Shown: piece after piece, positions 48,934-62,500 of the stretch
How positions within the stretch are numbered: position 1 is the first letter of the stretch
How the letters are laid out: each line of letters begins with the position of its first letter
NCBI GenBank assembly: GCA_958298945.1
Contig: OY282609.1
Span: forward strand, 10,894,326 to 10,958,325
Source of the DNA: Atherix ibis
Taxonomy: Eukaryota; Arthropoda; Insecta; Diptera; Athericidae
Direction: 5' to 3'
DNA length: 64,000 nt
The notes under the pieces: model-generated
What the model saw: only the letters and a program-made list of their open reading frames with translations
What the model was told of the DNA's origin: nothing
Database searches by the model: none
Program-made: the position numbers and the translations under genes

Positions 48934-51900
48934 TATATATAAATATATAATATTAAAGTAAATGTTAAATCAATCAATTCGTGGGAATATAAAAGAAAAT
49001 ACACTGTTAAGAGCCATTACGGAAAAGATTATTAAAATATAAATAAAATGAGAATTATTGGCTGCGTATAAAAAAATCTAAATAATTAAGAGAAGGCAAA
49101 TCGGACAAAAAATAATTGAAACAAAATAGAATAAGTAAGAGACGACACATTGCTCTTTACAGCCAGAAAAATGGTGTTATTCAAAATGATAAAAAGGTGA
49201 GAATATATGTGTGACATATTAATTTATAAATATTAAATTTAAATACTATTAAATTTTAAAAATTTACAATTTAAAAACGACACGCAAAAAAGTAAGTAAT
49301 AAAAGTAAAATTTAAAAAAAAACACAGTTAAATGAAATTGGATTTAATTATAATTATTTGCAAAATAATATAAAAATATTAATATATATATTTATATATA
49401 AGATATACATATATGATAAATAATTAATTCATTCACAAAATAAAATAACAAATTTAAAAAAAACTCACAGAGAAAACAAAATAAAATTATAAAAAATAAA
49501 TTGCTAAATAGAACACCAACTGATTAAAAAATTAAAATAAAAACAAAACAATACCAATTTCAAAAAGTAATAGAAATAATAATAATAATAATAATACAGC
49601 AAATATATAATTAAAACTTTAAACTTAAACGTATATACAATTAATTTGGATGAATATGGATAAAATAAACAAAATAAATTGGAAAATAAGGAAAACTAAA
49701 ATAAGAGAAAAAACACTTCAAATTGATATTGAAAAACGACAAAAAGATGATAATGTAGCAACATGTGTAAAATAACCTAAGTAACTTTAATTAAAATTAT
49801 TTACATTAAAAATTAAAATAAATAAAACAGCAAAATAAGTATATAATATGAATATATTTTTAATTTGTTAGTCGCACCTTTGCAATAATCGCTCGATTTT
49901 TATAGCAAATCAAATGTAAATACTTGATGTCGATTCAATTTTTAGTCTGTGCTTTTATATATGCATATATACATAAATATGGTATATAAATATATACATA
50001 TTAGCATAAGTATAAGTATATACATTTATGTGTGCATATACACAATATGTATATATATGCATATATACAATATATAATATATATTGTATAATATATATAT
50101 TATAATATTAAATAAATCAATAAATAAGATTAAAAATTTTAAAATTTAATTTAAAAGTAAATAATAGTAAAAGTACTATATTAAGAAAAGAAAGTAAATT
50201 AAATAAGCTGAAGTGAATTCATACAAAAAAAGTTCTGTAGAGAAACAAACTAAAGCTGATAAAATATGCGTATACCATAGACGTATGTACGCATAGCATC
50301 TGGCTATGTGTTTATACACATGTATATGCAAATTACTAAATAGAAATAAAAATATTATCAAACACTTTTTGAAAGGAATGCATTGAAGAAATATAAAGTT
50401 ATTTATTTATTAAGCTAATTAAACTAGCTTTTATGCAGATAGAAAGAAAAATATTGTAATTAAAACTATTTGTTTGCATTCGTTCTTAGATCTAAATGAA
50501 ATAATATTTAATACGAATTGGTAAAATGTTGCGCACATAAAAAAAAATATTTTTTTTTTTTATATTATTATGTAATGTTAATTGCAATAAAATATGCTCG
50601 AAATTCGTTTTTCCGCTTTTCTGTTTATCGTATAGATCTGAGAATGAAAAAAAAACAAATTGAAAGTATTTTTTTTTTATTTAATAAAATCAAAATATGT
50701 AGACAAAATTATTATCAATTAATTAAGATAAAACAAAGTTCGCAATAATCAACTATAATATTTAAAATAAACCATTTGAAAAATATCAATATGTGTATAC
50801 ACATATGTTCACACATGTACATGTAACATATACATAATATATAAATACATATATATAATACAGATGAATAAAATTTTTATTATTCCAAAAATAATAGGTA
50901 ATTAAATGACATATAAAAATTCTATTTTAAATTATTAACTAATGCTAAATAAAGTTGATAACTAATAAACATGAAAATTTATATACGCTGTTGCTATTTG
51001 TTACAACAATATTATTTATTATTTCGTATTAGTATTATTATTATTATCATAAGATTATTAGTAGATTTTTATGTAATTTATTAAACAATAAATTGTTTTC
51101 TTAATTTCAATATAGTAGTGGTATTAATTTAATTTCATATAGATAAATAACAAATACATGCAACTACAAAAGCGAAAACATAACAAAACTAACCAATAAA
51201 AATTTAATAAAAAATCTAAAGATAAAAAATTAGGTACCAAACAAAAATGGAATAGATTTAAAGAGAAAAATTTATACTATAGATTACGTAATTTATTGAT
51301 AAAAACTTAAATTAGAAGAGCATGAACTGAAAATTTCATTGTATCAGGATAATTAACCCCTCGAAATATACTCGTATAATAAAAAAAGAATGATCTCACC
51401 ACTCCTTATCAAATTGGCGTAATGACAGTAATTATTTAAAAAAAATATTAATAAAAGCACACATTAAAGAGCGAAAAAGTTAGGGGTAAATTAAGCTCTA
51501 ATATAATGAAATAAACAAAATTTGAATGTAGAAAAAAGCCAATTTCATTAAAACCGTTTGACATTATTTATAGTATATAAAAATTAATTAATTCAAAACA
51601 AAACAAAAATAAAATAGTTACTGTTAACAAATTATTAATTTAATAAAGTAAAATAATAATAAAATGACGGAATATAGCATATAATGTTAAATATATGATA
51701 TTTTAAAAATTGAACACTAAAAACTAACTTATAAAGATAATAATAATGCCAATAATTATAAAAATAATAAAACCTTAATAAATATATAATTTAAATATAT
51801 ATATACTATATATATATATATATATATTAACGATGAATATAAGTAAAATAATACGACTCGGAAATAATCGTATAAAATCAAAAGAACAAATAAAATATTT

Positions 51901-54073
51901 ATAGAAGTAAAATTATAAAAAGTTCATAGAAAATAAAATCATTAACAAAATTTATCGAAGGGAAGTTAATATCAGAATGACACCAAAAAACAATCAAATG
52001 GTATTTACTATTAAATGATATTAAACTACATAAAACAACACTGCGTAAAAGGACTCGATATTGTTGCTTACTTTATATATATATAATTTTTTAAACTTGA
52101 GTTCTAAAAGTTATTTCAAAATAAATTGTAATTTTGTTTCAATATTTCATTTAAAAGCTAAAATATTGCTAATCCGCATTAAAAAATCGATATTTTAAAT
52201 AAATATTATTAGAAGATAATTTTTTCAAAATTTTATTAAACTGGAAATATATTTATTATTTATTGTTGGAAATATATTCCTATCGAATTTTTATTGTTTT
52301 TAAAATTAATTATAGTGGAAATCAATTAAAAAAATATTATGTTCTGTTTGAGCATACATAAAATAACTCTTCACTGTTTATCGATTCTAGTTTAAAAGAA
52401 TCGTCAATTTTTAGGTTGGCTTGAATTGTTCTTTTAATATGCACATTGATTATTATTATTAACCTTAGAGCAAATGTTTTTAAACAAATTCTATAATATA
52501 TCTATATATATTGAAATGAAAAAGAAACTATACATTTTTGTGTCTTTTAATGAATGATAAATCACACGGAAAATTCTATCCGTATATATTTTGTTTGTAA
52601 AAACGTATTGGACGTTTTAATGTAGAAAACTTTTAAATAATTAAAAAAAAATCTTTAAAATTCTTCAATTATAGATATTATTAGTATTTTACATTATTAT
52701 GTTAAAATAAAACAAAAAATATCCTAATATAGGTACTTTATAACGAAAATTTAAATATAAACACTAAAATGTAAAAAAAATTAATTTCATTTAATAAATT
52801 CTGATTTTTGTAGATTATTAAAAAAAATTCCTAACCTCTAATTAATATGTATGTATTTGATACTATCATATAAATATGTATATGAATATTATTTTAATTA
52901 AAATAGAAAATATAATTAATAATTTGATTGCGAATCATCAAATTATTGATTGCATGTAAGGAATGATCACATATTTAAAAAAATAAGTAACAGTTCTTTT
53001 ATAAGAAAAGGTAGGCATTAGATAAAAAGAAATAAAATTTGGTGGTTTCAAAGAAACCGGAAAAGCTAATGGTGAAGGTAATCTGTTACAAAGGACCAAT
53101 ATTACTCATCATATACCAGAACAGCAAAAACTCTAAATAGTATTTGATTATTTCGCAATCAAATTTTTTTTTTTTTTTAAAACTGAACCAAACTAACTTT
53201 ATAATAAAAATGAATAAGCATACTTATTTTTAATGGCGTAAAGCTATCATCGCTTGAATTTTTCTAGTAGGAAAAATAAATGATTAAATAAAAATAAATA
53301 AAATTTTATTCTATTTTGCTAGTTACAAAAAAATAAAAAGTAAGTAAAATAATGATTGGTTTATTTTTGTTCAATATACTAAAGCAGTTTTAGTTTCTTG
53401 TTAAACGAATGAGTCTTCCAGACGGTGTTACATTATTGGTTCAAGAAACAAAGAAAAAACTAGCTTTTCTGCCATTGTTAACAAATAATTTAAAGAAAAA
53501 AATTGAAATAATGTAAACAAAATAATAATTTATAAATTAAAGAAAAATTATGAAGTGGAAGATTAAAGAAAAAAAATTAACTAAAGTTTGAATTAAATAT
53601 AAATAAGAAATATTGTTGAATTGTATTATATTTGATCAAATAAAAAGTTGAATTAATTTGTTTTTTTTTTTATCTAATTTTAATAATATTTAACCTTTTT
53701 TGTTATTTGCAAAGTCAAAATATCAAGATACTGTAATTACTCCCGATAAGAGAAATGATTTTTGAGCATTCTTAACATTTCTTTAAATATGCCCGCTTGA
53801 AAATGAAATGATTGGACATTGTTACAATAAAAATTAATTTATTATAAAATATACGTTAAAAATAAATAATTTACTTCAGTATTGTCAATTTTTAATATAT
53901 AAATAAGAATAATCATATACGAATGCTGAATAAGATTGTATTCAGCAGCTCTTAGCCTGTTTATAGGGTAAAGGCGGAGAATACTTTTCAAATGACATTT
54001 CGGTGGAATAAGAACAAGAATATTATTATTGATTTGGAAAACATTTTTATTCTGTTGTAATCTAAGTTTAACA
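48934..54073. other. Long AT-rich gene-poor region
   Basis: About 5 kb of very AT-rich sequence, with TA-rich microsatellites near 50041-50110 and 51795-51830. The only hints of coding are a well-formed 34-nt candidate exon at 49163-49196 and two short open frames at 53026-53136 and 53409-53516. The last 100 nt presumably form the promoter and leader of BORCS8. Confidence 0.5.
49163..49196 (+). other. Candidate alternative micro-exon (possible Bsg tail)
   Basis: A good acceptor (TTGCTCTTTACAG) and a good donor (AAAAAG|GTGAGA) enclose 34 nt. Joined to the phase-2 Bsg donor at 42837 it would read ...TEHQKNGVIQNDKK, which parallels the confirmed last exon (TEQKND...). No continuing exon was identified. 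It is a hypothesis only. Confidence 0.2.
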
Positions 54074-54772
54074 ATGGCTTTGATCGCGAATGATACAGAG
54101 CTAACACTAAAAGTTAAAAAAAGTAAATATTTAAGAAAAATTTAACATTTAAAGTTAAAAGTATAAAAATTAAGAAAAATTTTATTAAAGCAACCGAGAA
54201 AATTGCGGAAAACATGCATATTGTGGCAAATGAACCGTCGATGGCACTTTACAGAATCCAAGAAAACGTAAGGAAAGTTTTACCACCAACAATTGATAAG
54301 AGATCTGAAGTGATAAAATTGCAAAATGATTTACAAGGTCACTGTTACGATATGGAATATGCTGTATGGTAAAATATATAAATATTCTATTAGCGTTTTT
54401 ATTAAAAATTACAGTAATGGTCTGTGATATAATAATAAATTGTAGCAAATATATCGATTTTAATTATTTTATAGTGCCGTGAAGTCTATAGAGAAATCTG
54501 ATGCTATTTTTAAGAATATTCAGGAATTGTTGAAGAATTCAATATTTTTAAAACAGCAATTAAAGTACGAAGAGAGTAGGAGACCAAAGAGAGAATCCGC
54601 CCAAAATTCTGTATACAAACGTCTTTCCGCACATATAACGTTGGATTTACCCGATTTACCCGATCTTTCAGGGGTCGTACGGGAAACAACAAATCGCATG
54701 GAACATATGATGCGTGGCTCTACCAGTAATAGTGGGGTGGAGCTGCAAAGATCTCATACAACATTACATTAG
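54074..54772 (+). CDS. BORCS8: BORC complex subunit 8 (MEF2BNB family), 3 exons
   Basis: Exons 54074-54122, 54191-54368 and 54475-54772 join to 174 aa (human BORCS8 is 119 aa; the extra length is C-terminal). The core reads TEKIAENMHIVANEPSMALY, then RIQENVRKVLPPTIDKR, QGHCYDMEYAVCAVKSIEK and IFKNIQELLKNSIFLK, in the order and spacing of BORCS8, whose hallmark is 'ANEPSVALYRLQEHVR'. BORC sits on the lysosome surface and recruits ARL8 and kinesin for outward transport; BORCS8 is a small helical subunit. The C-terminal part has a repeat LPDLPDLSG and a Ser-rich end with no known domain. A polyadenylation signal AATAAA follows at about 54842. Confidence 0.85.
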
Positions 54773-56287
<1,515 letters not shown>

Positions 56288-58383
56288 TCATGCAATTTCT
56301 CTTGCTGTTGGTACAAAGCTCTCCCAGTATTTGATAAGCTATAATTTGAACCAAATTAATAATTTCTTTGAAAAAGTCTAAACCAAATCTATGCTAACCT
56401 GCTGTTGATGAGCCATTTGATCTTCTAAATACTTTATAATAGTTGCCTTAAAATCTTTCGCTCTATTCATTTCGAAACGCTCCATTTCACGTTTTATTTC
56501 CGCAGATATATCATCGAACTCTTTTTGACAACGTTGTACTTTTACTGCCCACTTAAAAAATGGGAAATAAACTTCAACGTTAGCTTTACAAAATCGAAAA
56601 TAAACTTACTTCTTCCACTTCTTTCTGAGCTTGATCTAACTTTTCATTTCTTCCTGATAGCTCGATTTTGGCTTTATTTTCTCTTCTTTTTGTTAACTGA
56701 AGTTGCGCATGTTGCCAATTTTGAAAAACCTTTAACAAATTCGAAATTATTTTTTTATAAAAATTACTGTTCTCAAAATTGTTGCAAATATTTTTTATTT
56801 ACTTTAACTCTTTCATGAAAAACTTCTTTGATAGCTCCAAATAGACCAATATAATCCTTAAGCGTTTCTGATAATATGTATAAATCTGAGTTAGCTTGTT
56901 CTGAGCGAAGAATTTCAACCTTTTCCTAAATTAAATTATATTTGATTTTAAGTGAAGATATAAGAAAATATTTTATTACTTCGACATCAGCTAGTTGTGA
57001 TAGAGCACGTGATAAACCAGTATGTTCTTCACATGTACTTAGCATAGCCGCAGATTTTGCTACACCACCAGTAAGGGCAGCAAGCTCTTTTCGATGGCTT
57101 ACTAATGCTTTGATTGCAGAGTGTAATTTTTGCATATGGGCATCTAAATTTTCAACTTCAGTAATTTTTTCTTCAAACCACTAAAAAGAAAATATTGTTT
57201 AGTTTAATTATATACTGATCAAAAACGAAAATTTAAATCTTAGTAATATTTAAAAAAATTACGGGATCGTTTTCATCCATTTTATATGTGATTTTATTAA
57301 CAGTTTCACCAACTTTATTAAACAATCTCATGACACCGGCACCACTTAACGCAGCTGTGTTAACAGCTCTTGGTAATTCCTATCAAAAAATAATTATTTC
57401 AAAAATATTTCGAAAAAAAAATATTTTTCTTACCTGATCGCTTTCTAGAAATTTTACAAATTCATCATCGAGACAAAGTACAGGATGTTGTGCGGTTCTA
57501 TTTAAATATCTTTCTAAGGCTGCTCGCCTGTTCTCCACCCATTCCAAGCCTAATCCTTGGCCAGGTTCAGTTTGCTGTTGACTCATTTTCACTTTGGTAG
57601 TTCCTAAATAAATGTTTAATAATAATTTGTAGTTATAAATAATGACAAAAAAATTTTTTTTCTATTACCTAGGAGATTCTTCTGTGGTGCTGGAGGTATT
57701 ATTCTGCCGGTACGTAGATGTTTACCTACCAGAAATTCATGCAACCCAAGAAAGTCACTAAATCTGCGCATTGTACTGAATTGTCTCTTTTTAAATTTGG
57801 GAATATTTGTTTCAGTAATCACTCTAAATATGAAAATATATTATTTTTCGTTATTACAAATTGAAATATTTATTTACTTATAAGCTATATATGAACCTAT
57901 CCCATCACCGACTTTTTGAGGTTCAGAGACAGTTATTTCAATGAATTGATCGTTTGCCTCATCGGTGGCGATATCTTCCATTGTTGGTGATAACGGTTCC
58001 TGAAGCAATAAACATGTAAGCAAAAAAGCCGCTTTAATATTTGGTTAGCGAATTCTTTTCACTTATCAGTAAAATATGACTACAACTAAACGCCCACCCC
58101 GCATACTTTTATACACTGGTTTCTTTCTGATACATTTACAAAAATATTAAATGCGGGTACACTATTTGTGCATTACTCTATTTGATAATCAATTATAATG
58201 TTGAAAAAATTTCACCACTTAATAATAAATTTAAACATTTATACGCTATTTAAAAACTATTTTGTTAATTTAAATGATTATTACCTGAACTGCTGATTCA
58301 AATATGTCATTTTCTTCTTCTGGTGAGTTTATATCAATATTATCAAAAAGTGGTGGCTGATCTTGAATTACTGGCTCTTCCAT
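56288..58383 (-). CDS. Snx1: Sorting nexin 1/2 (PX-BAR retromer subunit), 10 exons
   Basis: Minus-strand exons: 58383-58285, 57999-57878, 57823-57669, 57603-57434, 57379-57263, 57180-56980, 56925-56803, 56729-56610, 56551-56399 and 56338-56288, total 436 aa. An acidic N-terminus (residues 1-40) precedes the PX domain (about 50-180): FIEITVSEPQKVGDGIGSYI, KFKKRQFSTMRRFSDFLGLH with the RRF phosphoinositide-binding site, RIIPPAPQKN, and RRAALERYLNRTAQHPVL. The BAR domain follows (WFEEKITEVENLDAHMQKLH, then long helices) and ends IKYWESFVPTAREIA. With its SNX5/6 partner it forms the membrane-tubulating part of the endosome-to-Golgi retromer/ESCPE coat. All exon phases agree. Confidence 0.94.
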
Positions 58384-59551
58384 TACTTTAATTCGAAATT
58401 ATTTATTGATATAAGAATATTTTACAACCTACTAGTGCAACAATTCTATGATAATTCCAAATACATCCAATTGCAATTGGAGTGAAACCAACTTTCGACG
58501 TTGCTCAAATTCGATGACAGATTCAATTATCGAAAAAAAAATATTTCACATTGGTTATGAAGAGCTTCAATATAAGTTGTATATATAGCTATGAATCTTT
58601 CTGTAAGGTATTATATTCTAAGGATTTGAATTTAATTTTCTTATTAGAATACTATCGTAAAAGCTTTCATTTAAATTTTAAAATATGTGCATTCTAACCG
58701 ATTATTTGTGTAGATTTTTATAATTTAAATATTGAAATAATTAATCCTAATATATTTTGTATTATTTTTAATAATAAAGAATTAAAAACATATTCTTTAT
58801 AATAAGAATATAATAAAGTATTAAAAATATATTCTCTATCATAACTTATTATATCCAAAAATACAATTTTGAATTGTTTCTATTGTCGTTTAAATCCTCT
58901 AAAATTCTTTCTTTAGTATATTGGGATAATTCAATAAAATATATTTTCTATATTAAGAAGCACATTCAAAAAAATATGAATAAGAAATTTTGAATAACAT
59001 TACAATATATTTTTTAAAACAAATTTATTAATTTCATGAATAATTACAGTTCTATGTGTAATAATATTATGAATTATTAGAAAAATCAATTTAAATTGTT
59101 AAAATAATAATAAAAATGAAAACAATTTAAAAAAAAAGAAATAAAAAAATAAAAATTAAATTGAAACGAAAAAGTACAGTCAGATTTAATAAATGTACGT
59201 TGAATTCATTTTTTAAAATCAATCACACGACTTCTACGTGTAACATCCAGAATTTGAAGGGAATTATTTATTATATAAGAATATAACAATTTTCAATTTT
59301 ATTTATGTGGCTTTTTTATAATTCAAATGAATTTTACTAAATTTATAAACTAAAATTTATTTTGAGGTAAAACCACGAATAATTGAATATAATTCTAATT
59401 TTCTCTATATATATGTCATTATGGCAGCACTTTTTTATTTTGACAGTTGAGGTGAAGTTCAGCAGGTGTTTTGGCATTGTGTTTTGATTTGAGATACTTG
59501 TGCCGGTTTGGTGCAAAATTTTTGAAAATTATATTATAAATATAGTTTAAA
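58384..59551. promoter_or_regulatory. Divergent promoter region between Snx1 and Cpsf160
   Basis: The two genes are transcribed away from this 1.17 kb. 58480-58530 (near Snx1) and 59430-59540 (near Cpsf160) are less AT-rich and likely contain the two leaders and core promoters. The middle is AT-rich with degenerate repeats of 'aaaacatattctttataata' at 58787-58850. No core element could be fixed. Confidence 0.45.
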
Positions 59552-62500
59552 ATGTTTTCGCTATGCAAGCAAACGCATCAGGCAACGGGTGTAGAATTTT
59601 CTATTTCGTGTTATTTTTTCAACAACAGCGAAAAGAATTTGGTTACAGCCGGTTCTAATATTTTGAAAGTATACAAAATTATTCCAGATATTGACTATGC
59701 AACTCCAGAAAAACTATCCGGTAAACAATTTTTATATCGTTTTCTTAAATAGTTCTCATAGTATATTACAATAGATCGGCGCCCGCCAAAAATGAGATTG
59801 GAGTGCTTGGCTACCTATGAACTATTCGGCAATGTGATGTCTTTACAACACGTTTCTTTGGCAGGGTCACAGCGTGATGCGTTGTTAATCAGTTTTCGTG
59901 ATGCAAAACTTTCTGTAGTTCAACATGATCCAGATACCTTTAACTTAAAAACATTATCGCTCCATTACTTTGAAGAAGAAGATATCCGCGGCGGATGGAC
60001 CGGTCATTATCACATACCCTTAGTGCGTGTGGACACAGACAATCGATGTGCAGTAATGCTTGTTTATGGTAAAAAACTTGTTGTATTACCTTTCCGCAAA
60101 GATAGTACACTGGATGAAATTGAAGTGCAAGATGTTAAGCCTATTAAAAAAATTCCTACTAAATTGATCGCCAAGACGCCAATTCTTGCATCGTACATTA
60201 TCACTCTACGCGATTTAGATGAACGAATTGATAATGTAATTGATATTCAGTTTTTACATGGTTATTATGAACCTACACTTTTAATTTTATATGAGCCAGT
60301 TAGAACATTCTCAGGGTAACATAATCTCATGTTTTTGATTATATATAAAATATATTTTATCTAATTTTTTAGGCGAATAGCAGTACGATCCGATACCTGT
60401 ACTATGGTTGCTCTTTCTTTAAACATTCAGCAGCGTGTTCATCCGGTGATCTGGACTGTTTGTAGCTTACCATATGATTGCCTTCAAGTGTTGCCTGTTC
60501 AAAAGCCCATTGGTAAAATATAATTCTAATTATGTATTTATACAATGTGATTAATTTTTGAAATTGTTAGGAGGATGTCTTGTATTTTGTTCGAATTCAT
60601 TAATATATCTCAACCAAAGTGTCCCGCCGTATGGTGTTAGTTTAAATAGTACTGCAGATCACAGTACTAATTTTCCCTTAAGTAAAATATTGGATTTTTG
60701 TAGCAAAAAAAAGAATTTGTTTTAATCTTAGTCCAATTGTATATTCAGAACCTCAAGATGGAGTAAAACTTAGTTTGGACGCAGCACAAATTACTTTCAT
60801 TGACGTTGATAAGTTAGTCCTCTCTTTAAAGGATGGGGATCTTTATGTATTAACATTATGTGCCGATTCAATGCGAAGTGTACGAAGTTTTCATTTCAAT
60901 AAAGCTGCAGCTAGTGTTTTAGCAAGTTGCGTAAGTTCATAAAAAATCTATTAAACATTTTTAAAACCTTTTTATAAATGTAAATGTGTAATTTTGTTTT
61001 GTTTTTAGATTTGCATTTGCCAAGAAGAGTACATGTTCTTAGGTTCACGACTAGGTAATTCGCTTCTTTTGCGGTTTATAGAGGAAGATCAGAACACCGT
61101 TATAACAATTGAAGATTTAGATACAGAAATTGATAAGGGTAAATGCTTAAAACAATAAAAAAATAATAGTTGATTTCAAAATTGTATAAAATTTGATAGA
61201 AGAGCAAAGAAAACGTGGAGAAGAAGAAGAACTTCAAGTGTATGGAACTGGTGCAGAAACGGCTGTACAGTTAACAAAATTTATATTTGAAGTGTGCGAT
61301 AGTATTTTAAATATTGGTCCTATTGGATATATGGCAGTTGGAGAAAAAGTAAGTGAAGCTGTTCGAACCGAAAATCAAGAACAACAAACAAATATATCAA
61401 AATTGGATTTGGAAATAGTGACTTCTAGCGGACATGGAAAAAATGGAGCATTATGTGTGTTAGCTAATTCTATTAAACCCCAAACAATTACAAGTATCGA
61501 ATTAACAGGTGAATTGAATTACACTGTCGTACACATATCGTACTGTGTAATAAATTATTAATTTATAGATTGTTTGGATGTATGGACTGTGTTCGACGAA
61601 CCATCCAAGAAAGTTGGGAGGAATGAAAATCATCATGACTTAATGATTTTGAGTCAGACAGGAGGCACTCTGGTACTGAAAACTGGTCAAGAAATTAATG
61701 AAGTCGAGAAAACCGGTTTTTGCACAGCGTTGCCAACTATCTATGTTGGAAATTTGGGCAACAATCGATTTATTGTGCAAGTGACGGTAAGAAGTATTCG
61801 TCTACTACAAGGAACACGACAACTTCAAAATATACCAATCGAAGTTGGTTCACCAATATCTTACGTTTCGCTTGCTGATCCATATGTTTGTATTAAAGCT
61901 GAGAGTGGACAAGTAATCACATTAGCTTTACGTGAAACAAAAGGCACACCACGTTTGGCTATTAACAAAAATATCATTAGTAATGTAAGTTTTAAAATTT
62001 AACTTTGTTTATATTTAAATCTACAATCATATCATTGTAGTGTCCAAAAGTAATTGGGATGAGCGCTTATAGAGATCTTTCAGGCATGTTTTCAACTAAA
62101 TATGAAGATTCTAGTTTTAGTACCTTGAATAGTAATTCTTTCTATGGATCTGGAGGATTGGGATACATGAAACCAGAGCCACATATGAAAATCGAAGACG
62201 AAGAAGATTTACTATATGGTGAGGGGGGTAGTGCCTTTAAAGTTAATAGAGTGAGTATGAGTTTTTTTTTGTAAAAGCATACTATTTATCAATAGCATTT
62301 TCTTTGAACATTAGATGGTAGATATGGCAATACAATCGAAGCAGAAAAATTCGGATTGGTGGCGAAGACAATTGCAAGCTGTTAAACCAACATACTGGCT
62401 TACTGTATCGCGGGAGAATGGAAATTTTGAAATTTACTCAATGCCTGATCTGAAATTAGTTTATTTGATTAATAATATTGGAAATGCTAATAATGTAAAT

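Noticed and set aside
53022..53066. Frame reading KIWWFQRNRKS, reminiscent of a homeodomain recognition helix
   Set aside because: It runs directly into a stop and no other part of a homeodomain is present; the resemblance is a few residues only.
60682..60738. Acceptor at 'aatcttag' (about 60731) in Cpsf160
   Set aside because: It puts the next exon out of frame with an early stop; the acceptor ending at 60748 restores the conserved FPLKPQDGV.
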